Numbered from the stretch's first letter, positions 9,251 to 18,641 are shown. The stretch is 64,000 nucleotides of DNA from Sunxiuqinia sp965230765 (GCA_965230765.1 CBDDLR010000001.1:1550001-1614000); one strand, 5' to 3'. Made by a program: numbers and translations. Notes: generated from the letters alone by a model not told the origin.

Positions 9251-11500
9251 ATGGTAATTGGGAGATATCATAGTAGGGTAGGTGTTTTTACGTTTTTGAT
9301 CTTTTGGGGTTTTATCTATTCTTGCCAAATATCAACAGACAATTCTAGTTTTAAAAGCAATCTTAACTCAGATTCAGTCCGTATTCATCAGGATTTTATT
9401 GACTATACAAAAATAGTTTATAAAGATAATAAATTATCACGACCAATTCTTGACAAGCTTATTGAAGAATTGAGTGAATTGCCTGTTGAAAATCAAAGCT
9501 TAAAGGTTTATTACTTTTCTCGACTATCAATTTCTGAGGCAATATCTGGTAATTTGATATTTGCAGATTCTTTAATTACCGAAGCTTCTAATTTAGCCTA
9601 TCAAATTCAGGATACTACCAATCTTGATCTTGTACACCAGGGGCGAGCAATATACTTTTGGATTAACGAAATGCTTGACTCAGCTTTGTTCCATTTTCAG
9701 ATAAGTGAACACTATGCTGAAAAAGTTAAGTCTATTGAGAGCCAGATTGCTGCTAAAATTAATATGGCTACCATTGGTCAAAACCAGCATAAATATGAAA
9801 AATCAATTTCTGAACTACTTGAGATAATTGATTTGTGCAAGGAGCATGAGAAATGGGAATTGATGGGTGATGCCTGTAATAACTTAGGAAACGTTTACAG
9901 CCAAACAGGGCAGCTATATACTGCATTAACGTATTTTCAGAAGTCTTCTGAGCTCTATGAACTTTCCGGTGCAAAACAAAACTATGGTTCACCAGTCAAT
10001 AATTTAGGACTGATTTATCAGGATCTAGGAATGGATTCATTAGCGATGGATCAGTACAAAAAAGTAAAAAAGATTGCCAGGCAAGCCAACAACCATGAAC
10101 TATATGCAATTGCTGAGGTTAATATCAGTTCCATTTATTATAAGAAAAAAGAATATAAAAAATCGTTAGAAAAGAACGATGAGATAATTGATTACCTTAA
10201 TCAAAATGATCACCCAATATCCGAAATTCACTTAATCACGTATACTTCATATGGGCAAAGCTATCTTGAACTAGGTAATTTTATGAAGGCCAAGGCGTAT
10301 TTGAAAAAAGCTATTTCTATAGCAGATTCATTAAGCCTTGAATTAAAGCAAATTGAAGCTGAAAGATCACTGGCTGAATTATATTTCAAAGAACATAACA
10401 TGGACAGTTTGGAGTATTATTCATCCACGGCTTACAAATTAGCCACTAAGCATAACAGAATTAAAGAATTAATTGAGTTAGCTTTTCTCCAGGCAAGAGT
10501 AAATCAAGAAAAAAATCAATATCAAAAGGCGATTCAATTTTATGAGGTTTACCATGAATATTGTGAGGCTTACTTAGATACCCTATCTTCCCATCAGGCA
10601 AAAGACTTAGCCGTTTACAATGAACTACAGCGAAGGGATACCGAAAATCAGGTAAAAGAAATGGAGGTCATAGCCCAAAAAGAAACGATACATTTCCAAA
10701 AGATGGCTATTATTTTAGCTGTAATTTTAATGGTTGGTTTTATCCTGATAATATTTTTTGTAGTTAACCAATCACAAAAAAGATCAAAATTGAACATACA
10801 GTTAAATGAAGAAAATGAGTTCAAAACAAACTTGATTTCTATTATTTCACATGATCTGCGAAGTCCGTTACTGTCACTATATTCTACATTGAGATTAATG
10901 GAAGAGGCTGATGTTGAAGGTGCTACAAGAGAAAAGCTTCATTCGGATATTTTGAAACAAACCGAAAAGAATATTGATATGACTGACAACCTTTTGTTTT
11001 GGACCCGTGAACAAATAAAAGGTTCGTCAATCATTGTTGATGATTTCAATTTGCATAAATTGGTTAACTCTATCATCTCAAATGACATAATTGACGGGAA
11101 GAAAAACCAGATTAATTTTGAGAATAATATAGCTCCTGACTTTGAAATTAAGTCGGATAAAAATATCCTGCACCTTGTGTTAAGAAACTTAATATCCAAC
11201 GCATTAAAGTTTACAACAGTAGATGGTTTTATACGGATTGAGTCGGATAAAAGCAAGGATGAATATATTATTTCTGTTTCAGATACAGGCATTGGGATTG
11301 ATCCCCAATATCATGATAAGATTTTGAATGACGATGAATTGGTTTCCATGAAAGGGCTTCATGGGGAACAAGGCAAAGGTTTCGGATTAATACTTTGTAA
11401 ATACTTTCTGCACAAAATTGGAGGAAAGATTTGGTTCTTGAGCCAGCAAGATGTTGGTACAACCTTTTATTTTTCAATACCGTTTAAGATGCCTCGTTAA
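9251..11500 (+). CDS. TPR-containing membrane sensor histidine kinase
   Basis: Hybrid layout typical of Bacteroidota. It has an N-terminal signal or lipoprotein-like segment ending near FIYSC, a large periplasmic TPR array (about residues 90-460), a single membrane helix (about 490-515), then HisKA with His534 in SHDLRSPL and a HATPase domain (N-box NLISNALKF, G1 DTGIGI, G2 GKGFGL). No receiver domain and no adjacent response regulator are present, so the partner is elsewhere. I chose the ATG at 9251; a GTG at 9236 would add five residues. The 3' end overlaps the convergent GH43 gene by 17 nt, which may tie its output to that gene physically but not necessarily functionally. Confidence 0.92.
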   Translation: MVIGRYHSRVGVFTFLIFWGFIYSCQISTDNSSFKSNLNSDSVRIHQDFIDYTKIVYKDNKLSRPILDKLIEELSELPVENQSLKVYYFSRLSISEAISGNLIFADSLITEASNLAYQIQDTTNLDLVHQGRAIYFWINEMLDSALFHFQISEHYAEKVKSIESQIAAKINMATIGQNQHKYEKSISELLEIIDLCKEHEKWELMGDACNNLGNVYSQTGQLYTALTYFQKSSELYELSGAKQNYGSPVNNLGLIYQDLGMDSLAMDQYKKVKKIARQANNHELYAIAEVNISSIYYKKKEYKKSLEKNDEIIDYLNQNDHPISEIHLITYTSYGQSYLELGNFMKAKAYLKKAISIADSLSLELKQIEAERSLAELYFKEHNMDSLEYYSSTAYKLATKHNRIKELIELAFLQARVNQEKNQYQKAIQFYEVYHEYCEAYLDTLSSHQAKDLAVYNELQRRDTENQVKEMEVIAQKETIHFQKMAIILAVILMVGFILIIFFVVNQSQKRSKLNIQLNEENEFKTNLISIISHDLRSPLLSLYSTLRLMEEADVEGATREKLHSDILKQTEKNIDMTDNLLFWTREQIKGSSIIVDDFNLHKLVNSIISNDIIDGKKNQINFENNIAPDFEIKSDKNILHLVLRNLISNALKFTTVDGFIRIESDKSKDEYIISVSDTGIGIDPQYHDKILNDDELVSMKGLHGEQGKGFGLILCKYFLHKIGGKIWFLSQQDVGTTFYFSIPFKMPR

Positions 11501-12641
11501 AATATTCAAGGCTCCAGTTGTCCGTCCATTCCAAAGTTGGATTGCCATGTTCATTAAATTTGATGGGTAGCCATATATATCTACCATCAATTGCATTATT
11601 GGGTGTCCAACGATCACCCATAAAAATGAACGCATTTTTCATCCCCTTTACAGGTAAGATGTAAGTGCTTTGAGAATGGAAAGTTAAATCAGCACCGTCC
11701 CCTTTACACGGATTTCCCAGGCTTTTCCACGGTCCTAAGATATGATCGGCAACAAACGATCTTGCAGCGTTTGGAGCCCAACCTGTGCATCCAGATGCGA
11801 TTAAATAATATTTCCCATCTTTCTTGAATATTGCGGGAGCTTCATTATGACCTGCTGGCATAACGGCAACATATTTACCTGTAAAATCTGTGTATTCGTT
11901 ATTCAGCTCAGATATGTGCAACGTAAGGTTTTCTTCTGATGCGTGTATATGATAAGCCTTGCCGTCTTCATCTACAAAAAGTGTCATATCCCTGGCCATT
12001 TGCCCTTTTTCAAAGTCTCGCTGCACTAAATAACCGTCTGCAATGGCATCCTTCAATTCATCAGTCCATTCTTCAATGTGATCTGGGAAAACCATTTGTT
12101 TTTGTTTTTCTGAAAAATTAACTGGCCATTGGCCTGCATTTGGGTTGATACTTTTTATGTATTCGAATTTCCCAGTAGGGTTATCAGAAACAGCAAGCCC
12201 GGTTTTGGCTGCCTCGTAGCCCATTCCTTTTAGTTCATGGTGAAACCACATGATAAACTTCCCAGTGTTCTTATTATAAATAACTTTGGGGCGTTCGATT
12301 ATGCATCCTTCTACAATCAGGCTTGTTGTATCTTTTGAAACAGGCATAACAATCCCTTCATCTTCCCAATTGTATAAATCAGTCGAAGAATAGCAATGAA
12401 CTCCAACCATTGCCCTGTTCCCGGCCTTTCCTTCAATTTTATGTTCCCCGTACCAATAATATTTCCCTTCATGGAATAAAATTCCTCCCCCATGTGCATT
12501 GATGTGGACGCCATTATTGTCAGTCCATATTTCTCCTGGCGAAAAAGAATTGTGTTTGTTGCTTTTTTGATTGTCACTTTGGCTACAGGATATAATCAGA
12601 ATAGTTATTGAAAGAAAAAAGTAGTTATTGATCAGCTTCAT
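11484..12641 (-). CDS. GH43 lipoprotein resembling exo-beta-1,3-galactanase (subfamily 24-like)
   Basis: A 385-residue secreted lipoprotein (lipobox ending at Cys19, ILIISC) with a five-blade GH43 fold. HINAHGGGILFHEGKYYWYG, ERPKV, NEAPAIF, SGWAP-like CTGWAP and MGDRW match the fungal and clostridial exo-beta-1,3-galactanases. As in that group, the usual Asp base is absent. Glu116 (IIERPKV), Glu267 (HNEAP) and Gln324 (FHSQS) fit the reported unusual catalytic set in which Gln replaces the base. It probably trims arabinogalactan side chains at the cell surface. It lies 20 bp downstream of a Tat-exported oxidoreductase, on the same strand. Confidence 0.72.
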   Translation of the reverse strand: MKLINNYFFLSITILIISCSQSDNQKSNKHNSFSPGEIWTDNNGVHINAHGGGILFHEGKYYWYGEHKIEGKAGNRAMVGVHCYSSTDLYNWEDEGIVMPVSKDTTSLIVEGCIIERPKVIYNKNTGKFIMWFHHELKGMGYEAAKTGLAVSDNPTGKFEYIKSINPNAGQWPVNFSEKQKQMVFPDHIEEWTDELKDAIADGYLVQRDFEKGQMARDMTLFVDEDGKAYHIHASEENLTLHISELNNEYTDFTGKYVAVMPAGHNEAPAIFKKDGKYYLIASGCTGWAPNAARSFVADHILGPWKSLGNPCKGDGADLTFHSQSTYILPVKGMKNAFIFMGDRWTPNNAIDGRYIWLPIKFNEHGNPTLEWTDNWSLEYFNEAS

Positions 12642-12660
12642 ATTCAGGGTTTTGTGTCAA

Positions 12661-14145
12661 TTATATTTGTTCCCATCCAGACCGGTAATCGTGCCTGATC
12701 CATTGTTCAGCCATTTGTTTGGCAGGTAAGGTTGCGTAATCTTTTATAAATTTTGGATCGCCATTTACAACTTCAAACTCATCTTTTGTCATTACCCTGA
12801 TTTCGTCATTGTAAGCGATGTTCGTAAAACGCATGTTGGCACCGTCCCATTTCAGTTTTCTTTTTAAACTTTGAAGCCGCACGGCAAGCACTCCCATCAC
12901 CACCATTTCATTCAATGGCCCGGCATAACCGAAGTTTGAGGAGGCTTCAACCCGGTTTTCCGGATTTTCTTTACAAGCTCGTATCCAATCCTGTTCATGC
13001 CCATCTATTCCTTTTTCAATTCTGCGGATTTTTTTCTCTGGTGCTTCAAAATGTGCCATTTCAGCTGTTGGCAGCAATGTTGGGTTTTTCGCATACGTAC
13101 CACACATGATCTTTCCCTTTGTACCATGAAAAATACAACCGCCACCTGAATCACCCATTTGTTCCCCATCTTTCAATTCGTCCGGTCTGGGGGGCATTAA
13201 TCCACCGTCGTACCAAGAAATAGAAAGAGGGGGCATGGCAACTTTGGGTAAATTATCGCGCGCAGGGAACTCATAAGTGACCATCTCCGCATTTGGAGCC
13301 GATTGGCTATTTACAGGAGTTGAACTAGCCTGAACACTTTCAGGGTATTTAAGTTTCAGTGCTTTAAATACCGGATCGAGAATGTGGCAAGCCATATCTC
13401 CAAGGGCACCTGTCCCAAAATCCCACCATCCACGCCAATTCCAGGGGTGGTATATTTCATTGTAAGGTCGATAAGGAGCTGGACCAATAAATAAGTCCCA
13501 GTCCAGGGTTTTAGGTATGCGCATTTCTTTTTTTGGGCGTTGCAATCCTTGAGGCCAGATTGGGCGGTTTGTCCAGGCGTCAACCTTTGTAATTTCCCCA
13601 ATTTTACCTGCCCAAATCCATTCACATATTTGGCGAATACCTTCTCCACTATTTCCCTGGTTTCCCATTTGGGTAGCAACCTTATAGGTGCGGGCCGATT
13701 CGGTTAAAACCCTAGATTCATACACAGAATGTGTAAGTGGTTTCTGCAGGTACACATGAATTCCATTTCGTATAGCCATCAGTGCAGGAAGTGCATGCGT
13801 ATGGTCAGGGGTTGCAATTAGAACCGCATCAATATCTTTTTGCTTTTCAAACATGACCCTGAAATCTTTATATTTTGTAGCCAAAGGCCATTCCCTGAAT
13901 GAGTTTCGGTTGGCATATTTCCAGTCAACATCACACAGGGCAACAATATTTTCACTTTCCATTCTTTTAAGGTTGTTGTATCCGATTCCACCAACCCCAA
14001 TCCCGGCAATGTTCAGTTTGTCACTTGGAGCCCTATGTCCCAATCCGGCAACAACATTACTCGGAAGAATACTTATACCTGCGGCAACGGCAGCTGATGT
14101 TTGAATGAAGCTTCTCCTACTGCGAGTCTTTTCCCCTGAATTCAT
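12661..14145 (-). CDS. Tat-exported Gfo/Idh/MocA oxidoreductase, paralog A
   Basis: A 494-residue protein with a twin-arginine signal (Arg10-Arg11 in RSRRSFIQ followed by a hydrophobic Ala-rich stretch), so it is exported folded with its nicotinamide cofactor. The Rossmann part begins NIAGIGVGGIGYNN. The family's usual EKP motif reads QKP here (VYLQKPLTHS), whereas the adjacent paralog keeps EKP; this may alter activity. The C-terminal part is the long variant seen in exported family members. The gene is followed 19 bp later by the GH43 lipoprotein gene, suggesting a role in processing sugars in the periplasm. Confidence 0.88.
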   Translation of the reverse strand: MNSGEKTRSRRSFIQTSAAVAAGISILPSNVVAGLGHRAPSDKLNIAGIGVGGIGYNNLKRMESENIVALCDVDWKYANRNSFREWPLATKYKDFRVMFEKQKDIDAVLIATPDHTHALPALMAIRNGIHVYLQKPLTHSVYESRVLTESARTYKVATQMGNQGNSGEGIRQICEWIWAGKIGEITKVDAWTNRPIWPQGLQRPKKEMRIPKTLDWDLFIGPAPYRPYNEIYHPWNWRGWWDFGTGALGDMACHILDPVFKALKLKYPESVQASSTPVNSQSAPNAEMVTYEFPARDNLPKVAMPPLSISWYDGGLMPPRPDELKDGEQMGDSGGGCIFHGTKGKIMCGTYAKNPTLLPTAEMAHFEAPEKKIRRIEKGIDGHEQDWIRACKENPENRVEASSNFGYAGPLNEMVVMGVLAVRLQSLKRKLKWDGANMRFTNIAYNDEIRVMTKDEFEVVNGDPKFIKDYATLPAKQMAEQWIRHDYRSGWEQI

Positions 14146-14226
14146 AAAAATAATGTTTGAATACTACGGAAAGCAATTTAATAAAGAAATCCTGATAAAT
14201 AAAAAGAATTGGCTATTGCCATTGAA

Positions 14227-14256
14227 AATAAAATAGGGCAGGAAATATTCCCGCCC
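14227..14256 (-). terminator. Weak terminator between the two Tat oxidoreductase genes
   Basis: GGGC-A-GGAA (14236-14244) and TTCC-C-GCCC (14248-14256) form a stem with one mismatch. On the minus strand a T-rich run (from the AT-rich 14227-14235) follows. It sits just after the stop of paralog B, so paralog A may be partly uncoupled from it. Confidence 0.55.
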
Positions 14257-14279
14257 TAATAGTATTGTTTTTTGATATT

Positions 14280-15773
14280 TTAAGCTGGCATATCTGGCAA
14301 ACTCCAGGGTTTACGATATGTGTGTTTTACCAACTCAGCTGCAAATTCTTTGGCAGGAACTGGGTCTGTCCAGGTCTTGTCAAAGGTCGGGTGTCCATCA
14401 TGAATTTTGAAACCATCCTTAATAACGGTCTTAATTTTCTCGTCATCTTTAAGGTTTGTGAATTCCATTTTTTCTCCGTCCCACTCAAGAACTTTGTTCA
14501 ATGACTGAAGGCGAACCGCAAGAACACCCATAACGACCATTTCGTTGAAAGGTCCAGCTTCATTAAAATCAGAAGCTGTTGAAACGCGGTTCTCAGCACT
14601 TTCTTTTGAAGCACGTACCCAGTCCATTTCATGACTGGTTTCAATTCTTCGGCGGAATTTAGGGGCATTTGGCACACGACCGGAAAGCAACCATGGATCT
14701 TTCCCATAGCAACCACACACCAGCGTATCTTTTGTTCCGTGGAAAAGAACACCACCACCAGCATCATTTGGATTTTTCCCAGCTGGCCACCCCTCAGGAA
14801 GCATTGGCTTTATGCCTCCATCATACCAATGAACATCTACTTCAGGAAGTTTGACCTTCATTTTTTTCTTTGCTTTCCTTGCAGGGAAAGTCAGTTTAAC
14901 CGATTGAGCAGTTGGCGCACAATCCTGAAGTAATAGTGTTGAATTCCCTTGTGCGTGAGTTGGATACCCGAGGTCAAGTCCAACAAAAACAGGATGCAGG
15001 ATATGGCAAGCCATGTCGCCAAGTGCACCTGTGCCATAATCCCACCAGCCACGCCAGTTCCATGGATGGTAAATTTCATTATATGGACGCATTTTTGCTG
15101 GTCCAACGAACAAATCCCAATCCAATGTGTCGGGAACCCAATGACCCTGTTCGGGTGTATTTAACCCTTGAGGCCAAATTGGACGGTCAGTAAATGCTTC
15201 TACTTTCCTGACTTCACCAATTTCACCATTAGCGATCCATTCTGTGGTGAGGTTTACACCTTCACCAGACGATCCCTGGTTACCCATTGTTGTGGCTACT
15301 TTGTATTTTGCCGCTAGCTTGGTTAACAAGCGTGATTCATACACCGAGTGGGTAAGTGGTTTTTCAAGATAAACATGTTTCCCCATTGTAATGGCATGTG
15401 CAGCAGTAATAGCGTGTGTGTGGTCAGCAGAGGCAATCATAACACCATCCATTTCTTTGCCCAACTCATCGTACATTTCACGCCAGTCTTTGTACTTTTT
15501 TGCATTTGGAAAGCGTTTGAAACATCTTTTGGCATACTTCCAATCCACATCACAGAGGCCAATAATATTTTCTGATTCCATGGCTTTTAGTACTGAAAAA
15601 CCGCGGCCTCCGACGCCAATACCAACAATGTTCATTTTATCACTTGGGGCTTTGTGCCCCAGTCCGGCAATTACATTGCTTGGAAGGATTGTGATTCCTG
15701 CTGCAGCAACAGTAGATGTCCCCAGGAAGCTTCTTCTGGAAACCAACTTAATTTCATTCTTTTTTTTAGTCAT
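14280..15773 (-). CDS. Tat-exported Gfo/Idh/MocA oxidoreductase, paralog B
   Basis: A 497-residue paralog of the downstream gene, with matching layout through the whole length: twin arginines (Arg13-Arg14, VSRRSFLG), SNVIAGLGHKAPSDK, then the NIVGIGVGGRG cofactor loop and intact LEKPLTHSVYES. Both paralogs also share PLTHSVYESR and a GDMACHIL stretch. It acts in the periplasm on an unknown sugar or sugar acid. The two genes look like an old tandem duplication with later divergence of the active-site region. Confidence 0.9.
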   Translation of the reverse strand: MTKKKNEIKLVSRRSFLGTSTVAAAGITILPSNVIAGLGHKAPSDKMNIVGIGVGGRGFSVLKAMESENIIGLCDVDWKYAKRCFKRFPNAKKYKDWREMYDELGKEMDGVMIASADHTHAITAAHAITMGKHVYLEKPLTHSVYESRLLTKLAAKYKVATTMGNQGSSGEGVNLTTEWIANGEIGEVRKVEAFTDRPIWPQGLNTPEQGHWVPDTLDWDLFVGPAKMRPYNEIYHPWNWRGWWDYGTGALGDMACHILHPVFVGLDLGYPTHAQGNSTLLLQDCAPTAQSVKLTFPARKAKKKMKVKLPEVDVHWYDGGIKPMLPEGWPAGKNPNDAGGGVLFHGTKDTLVCGCYGKDPWLLSGRVPNAPKFRRRIETSHEMDWVRASKESAENRVSTASDFNEAGPFNEMVVMGVLAVRLQSLNKVLEWDGEKMEFTNLKDDEKIKTVIKDGFKIHDGHPTFDKTWTDPVPAKEFAAELVKHTYRKPWSLPDMPA

Positions 15774-15972
15774 AGTTTACAGTTTTATTTGATTTAGGTT
15801 GTGATCGAAATGTTTAAGTTGTTTGAAAAAAATCTCTTAAAGATATGAATCTATCGTTACTTGGGCAAGATTATAAATACGGTTTCAATAATGTTTTATA
15901 GGATGCGGCTTCCAAAATTTTAAAGCTATTTAAAGGGGATAAATTTTGTCTATTCTGAATAAAAAAAATCAA

Positions 15973-16004
15973 TTTGACTAGTGTTTGATCGGAACGTATA
16001 TTTG
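15973..16004 (+). promoter_or_regulatory. Bacteroidota-type promoter of the peroxiredoxin gene
   Basis: TTTG (15973-15976), 20-nt spacer, then TATATTTG (15997-16004) matches the TTTG/TAnnTTTG consensus of Bacteroidota housekeeping promoters. The predicted start of transcription is near 16011, about 35 nt before the ATG. Confidence 0.8.
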
Positions 16005-16045
16005 CAATACAATTTTTATCGAATCTAAATTAAAAAACAAATATC

Positions 16046-16576
16046 ATGTTAACTATTGGACAAAAATTCCCAGAGTTTAAAAAGACTGCAGTTGTTTCGC
16101 TTGAGGCAGGAAAAGAGTTTGAAACAATGACAAATGAAGACCTGAATGGTAAATGGAGTGTTGTGTTTTGGTGGCCAAAAGACTTCACATTTGTTTGCCC
16201 TACAGAAATCACAGGATTTAATGATCACATTGAAGATTTCAATAAGCTAGGTGCGAACTTGGTGGGCGCTTCTACCGACTCAGAGTTTGTACACCTTGCC
16301 TGGAGAAATGACCATTCAGGTTTGAAAAAACTTCAATTCCCAATGTTGGCCGATACTTCAAAATCGTTGGCTGAAGACTTGGGTATTTTGGAAGCAGAAG
16401 AAAAAATTGCTTACCGCGCTACTTTCATCATCGATCCGGAAGGGGTTATTCGTTGGGTGAGTGTTAACGATTTGGCCATTGGACGCAATGTGCCTGAAGT
16501 TGTTCGTGTTCTTGAAGCACTTCAAACCGGACAGCTTACCCCATGTGACTGGGAGCCAGGTCAGGCAACTTTATAA
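16046..16576 (+). CDS. Peroxiredoxin, AhpC family (mycobacterial-type)
   Basis: A 176-residue thiol peroxidase that reduces hydrogen and organic peroxides in the cytoplasm. The peroxidatic Cys51 lies in DFTFVCPTE and a C-terminal resolving cysteine Cys167 in LTPCDW. The sequence is closer in layout to mycobacterial AhpC (WKVVFFWPKDFTFVCPTEI type) than to E. coli AhpC. No ahpD or ahpF is adjacent, so its reductant is not shown. It is monocistronic, between a clear promoter and a strong terminator. Confidence 0.92.
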   Translation: MLTIGQKFPEFKKTAVVSLEAGKEFETMTNEDLNGKWSVVFWWPKDFTFVCPTEITGFNDHIEDFNKLGANLVGASTDSEFVHLAWRNDHSGLKKLQFPMLADTSKSLAEDLGILEAEEKIAYRATFIIDPEGVIRWVSVNDLAIGRNVPEVVRVLEALQTGQLTPCDWEPGQATL

Positions 16577-16618
16577 GAATTACGCCATAACAAAATCAAG
16601 TTAGTTCAGAAAATAGAG

Positions 16619-16645
16619 AAGGGAGCATTTAAGCTCCCTTTTTTT
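16619..16645 (+). terminator. Rho-independent terminator after the peroxiredoxin gene
   Basis: AAGGGAGC (16619-16626), loop ATTTAA, GCTCCCTT (16633-16640), then a T run. Confidence 0.9.
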
Positions 16646-16715
16646 GCATCTAATTGTTCTATTCTCACTTATCATGCATAAAGCATTTCGTATTCACATT
16701 TAGCCTTAAGTATAA

Positions 16716-18227
16716 TTATTCATAATCAAATTTGAAATTGAATTCCACTTCTTGTCCCATTAGTTTAGTGTTGTTGACTTTATTAAGTTTTTTTATAACC
16801 CGGATACATTCATTTCGGCACACTTTTTTTACTTCTTCAATGCTGATTTCATTCTTTTCTGTTGGTTTGTAGGCTTTAACAACGAATTCAAGTTTAATAG
16901 AATTGCTACCTGCTTTTTGATCTGTAATTGTAATTAATCCGTTATTGTCAATTATAGTGTTTACAGAAATTTCAACAGGAATGCCGGATAATGCAGCTTT
17001 TGCAGGACACTTAATCTGCCTAGCGATATGCTTTCTAATTTCGATAAAATTCTTACTGCTATTATTATCCGTTAAACCTTTCATTTTCACATCGAAGAGT
17101 TCTTTACCTTCAATTTTTATGGTTTGCTTTTCATGCCTTAGGGAAGTAAAAACTAGAGCTTCATCTTCTTCGCTTACATTGATAATGAATTTGCCTTCTA
17201 TATCGGTTATCGTACCAACAGGTTTCCCTTGAATGATTATTGAAGCACCAGGAATTGGCGCACCAGTTTCTAGGTCAGTAACTGAACCTTTAATGGCAAA
17301 CTCTTTTTTTAAATTATCTGTGGCTAAATAGTCAGATCCCAGTTTAGAAGAATTGGGTACATTTTCGAATTTTTTGTTTGACAATCCCATAACCAGGATA
17401 GCCAGAACTGGAATAATTGCGAATCTTTTCATGGTTAAAAATTTGTTTTTAGTTTTCTGTTTCATCATAGTTATTCTGTTTTTAAGTTGAGAGCCGTTAA
17501 GTGCGGTTAAAAATGGTGCGATCCCTTTTTTGTCAGCAAGGGAAACCATGGTAAGCTGGTATGTTTCAGCATCGGCTGTTTCAATAATTTGTGCGTCTGC
17601 CAAGTACTCCAGGTTTGTTTTTATGGCATCTTTCAGCAGCCATGCAAAGGGGTTGAACCATTGAAAAGAAAAAAGAAATTCAGCAAAAAGCATGTCCCAC
17701 GTATGCTTTTGTTTAACGTGGATATTCTCATGAGCAATGATTAAATCGACTTCTGGATGATTAAGGGTTTGCTCCGAAAGAATGATCTTGTTGAAGAATG
17801 AAAATGGATGGATATCTTCATGGCTGACACAAACCTCTGTTGAATTTTTTATCTCAGTTCTGCTGTTTTTAATAATTGAAAATGCCCGCCTGTGTCCTAT
17901 AATTAAATGGATAATCGATATAAATACGCCTGCTATGTATATAAAAAACACATACGGCAGGGCGTCAAAAGGTTTGTTTGATATTGAAGGCTCTAAAAGC
18001 GTTGTGGTAGCTATGTTTAAGCCAGTATTCGTAATTGGTTGAGCGGCGATTTCCTTTACGATGGTAAAAGTTATAAGTGGAATAATAAACGCCAAAGTGA
18101 ACGATATCAGCATATATAGCCGATTGAAGTGGAATTGTGAATATTTCCTGAATAAGAAATAGTGGCAAAGGAAAAATGCTCCTATTGCGATACCGGATTT
18201 TAACAAGTATATAAGAAGGGACTCCAT
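16716..18227 (-). CDS. BlaR1-like M56 family sensor protease with CarboxypepD_reg-like domain
   Basis: A 503-residue membrane metalloprotease. Three N-terminal membrane helices (about residues 8-25, 35-58, 92-112) precede a cytoplasmic zinc protease with HENIH (166-170) and the third ligand near Glu207 (NLEYLAD). A fourth helix follows (about 268-284). The periplasmic C-terminus is not a penicillin-binding domain as in BlaR1. It holds a CarboxypepD_reg-like beta-sandwich (about 313-375, GSVTDLETGAPIPGASI) and a further ~110-residue unit of unclear fold. The start overlaps the BlaI stop by 1 nt (TAATG), so the two are translationally coupled. By family analogy it degrades BlaI after an envelope signal. 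Confidence 0.9.
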   Translation of the reverse strand: MESLLIYLLKSGIAIGAFFLCHYFLFRKYSQFHFNRLYMLISFTLAFIIPLITFTIVKEIAAQPITNTGLNIATTTLLEPSISNKPFDALPYVFFIYIAGVFISIIHLIIGHRRAFSIIKNSRTEIKNSTEVCVSHEDIHPFSFFNKIILSEQTLNHPEVDLIIAHENIHVKQKHTWDMLFAEFLFSFQWFNPFAWLLKDAIKTNLEYLADAQIIETADAETYQLTMVSLADKKGIAPFLTALNGSQLKNRITMMKQKTKNKFLTMKRFAIIPVLAILVMGLSNKKFENVPNSSKLGSDYLATDNLKKEFAIKGSVTDLETGAPIPGASIIIQGKPVGTITDIEGKFIINVSEEDEALVFTSLRHEKQTIKIEGKELFDVKMKGLTDNNSSKNFIEIRKHIARQIKCPAKAALSGIPVEISVNTIIDNNGLITITDQKAGSNSIKLEFVVKAYKPTEKNEISIEEVKKVCRNECIRVIKKLNKVNNTKLMGQEVEFNFKFDYE

Positions 18228-18586
18228 TATTTTTTGTCTTTAATCATTTTAATCAGCTCATCTAATTCATCTTCAGAAAGCCCTTTTTCTTTTACAAAGA
18301 AAGCCACTGCACTTTTGTATGAGTTGTCAAAATAGTCATGGATTATCTGCTTCATAAACGATTTCCTGTATTCGTCTTTTGAAATCAGTGGAAAATATTG
18401 GTATGTATTTCCATATTGGTTATAACCAATAATTCCTTTTTCCTGAAGTAGTCTAACTAATGAAGAAATCGTGTTATAATGTGGTTTGGGGGTTGGATAT
18501 TCTTCAATGATATCTTTGACAAAAGCTTTTTTAAGTTTCCAAAGAATCTTCATGAGCTCTTCTTCTTTGCGCGTAAGTTTTTTCAT
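18227..18586 (-). CDS. BlaI/MecI/CopY family transcriptional repressor
   Basis: A 119-residue winged-helix dimeric repressor. LTRKEEELMKILWKLKKAFVKDI opens the DNA-binding domain, YNTISSLVRLLQEKGII is the recognition region, and the C-terminal half is the dimerisation part that M56 proteases cut. It is coupled to the M56 gene by a 1-nt overlap. Upstream lie a clear promoter and three 20-bp palindromic units that are good candidates for autoregulatory operators. No beta-lactamase gene is in the window, so the target genes may be cell-wall functions. Confidence 0.93.
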   Translation of the reverse strand: MKKLTRKEEELMKILWKLKKAFVKDIIEEYPTPKPHYNTISSLVRLLQEKGIIGYNQYGNTYQYFPLISKDEYRKSFMKQIIHDYFDNSYKSAVAFFVKEKGLSEDELDELIKMIKDKK

Positions 18587-18610
18587 TTTCTATCTGTTTT
18601 TATGACAAAA

Positions 18611-18641
18611 CAAACATACAACTGAATTTGCAGTTTTACAA
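18611..18641 (-). promoter_or_regulatory. blaI-M56 promoter
   Basis: On the minus strand TTG (18641-18639) is followed by 20 nt and TATGTTTG (18618-18611), matching the Bacteroidota TTG/TAnnTTTG promoter. Transcription should begin near 18604, about 18 nt before the blaI ATG. Palindrome unit 1 fills the spacer and the -33 element lies in unit 2. Confidence 0.8.
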
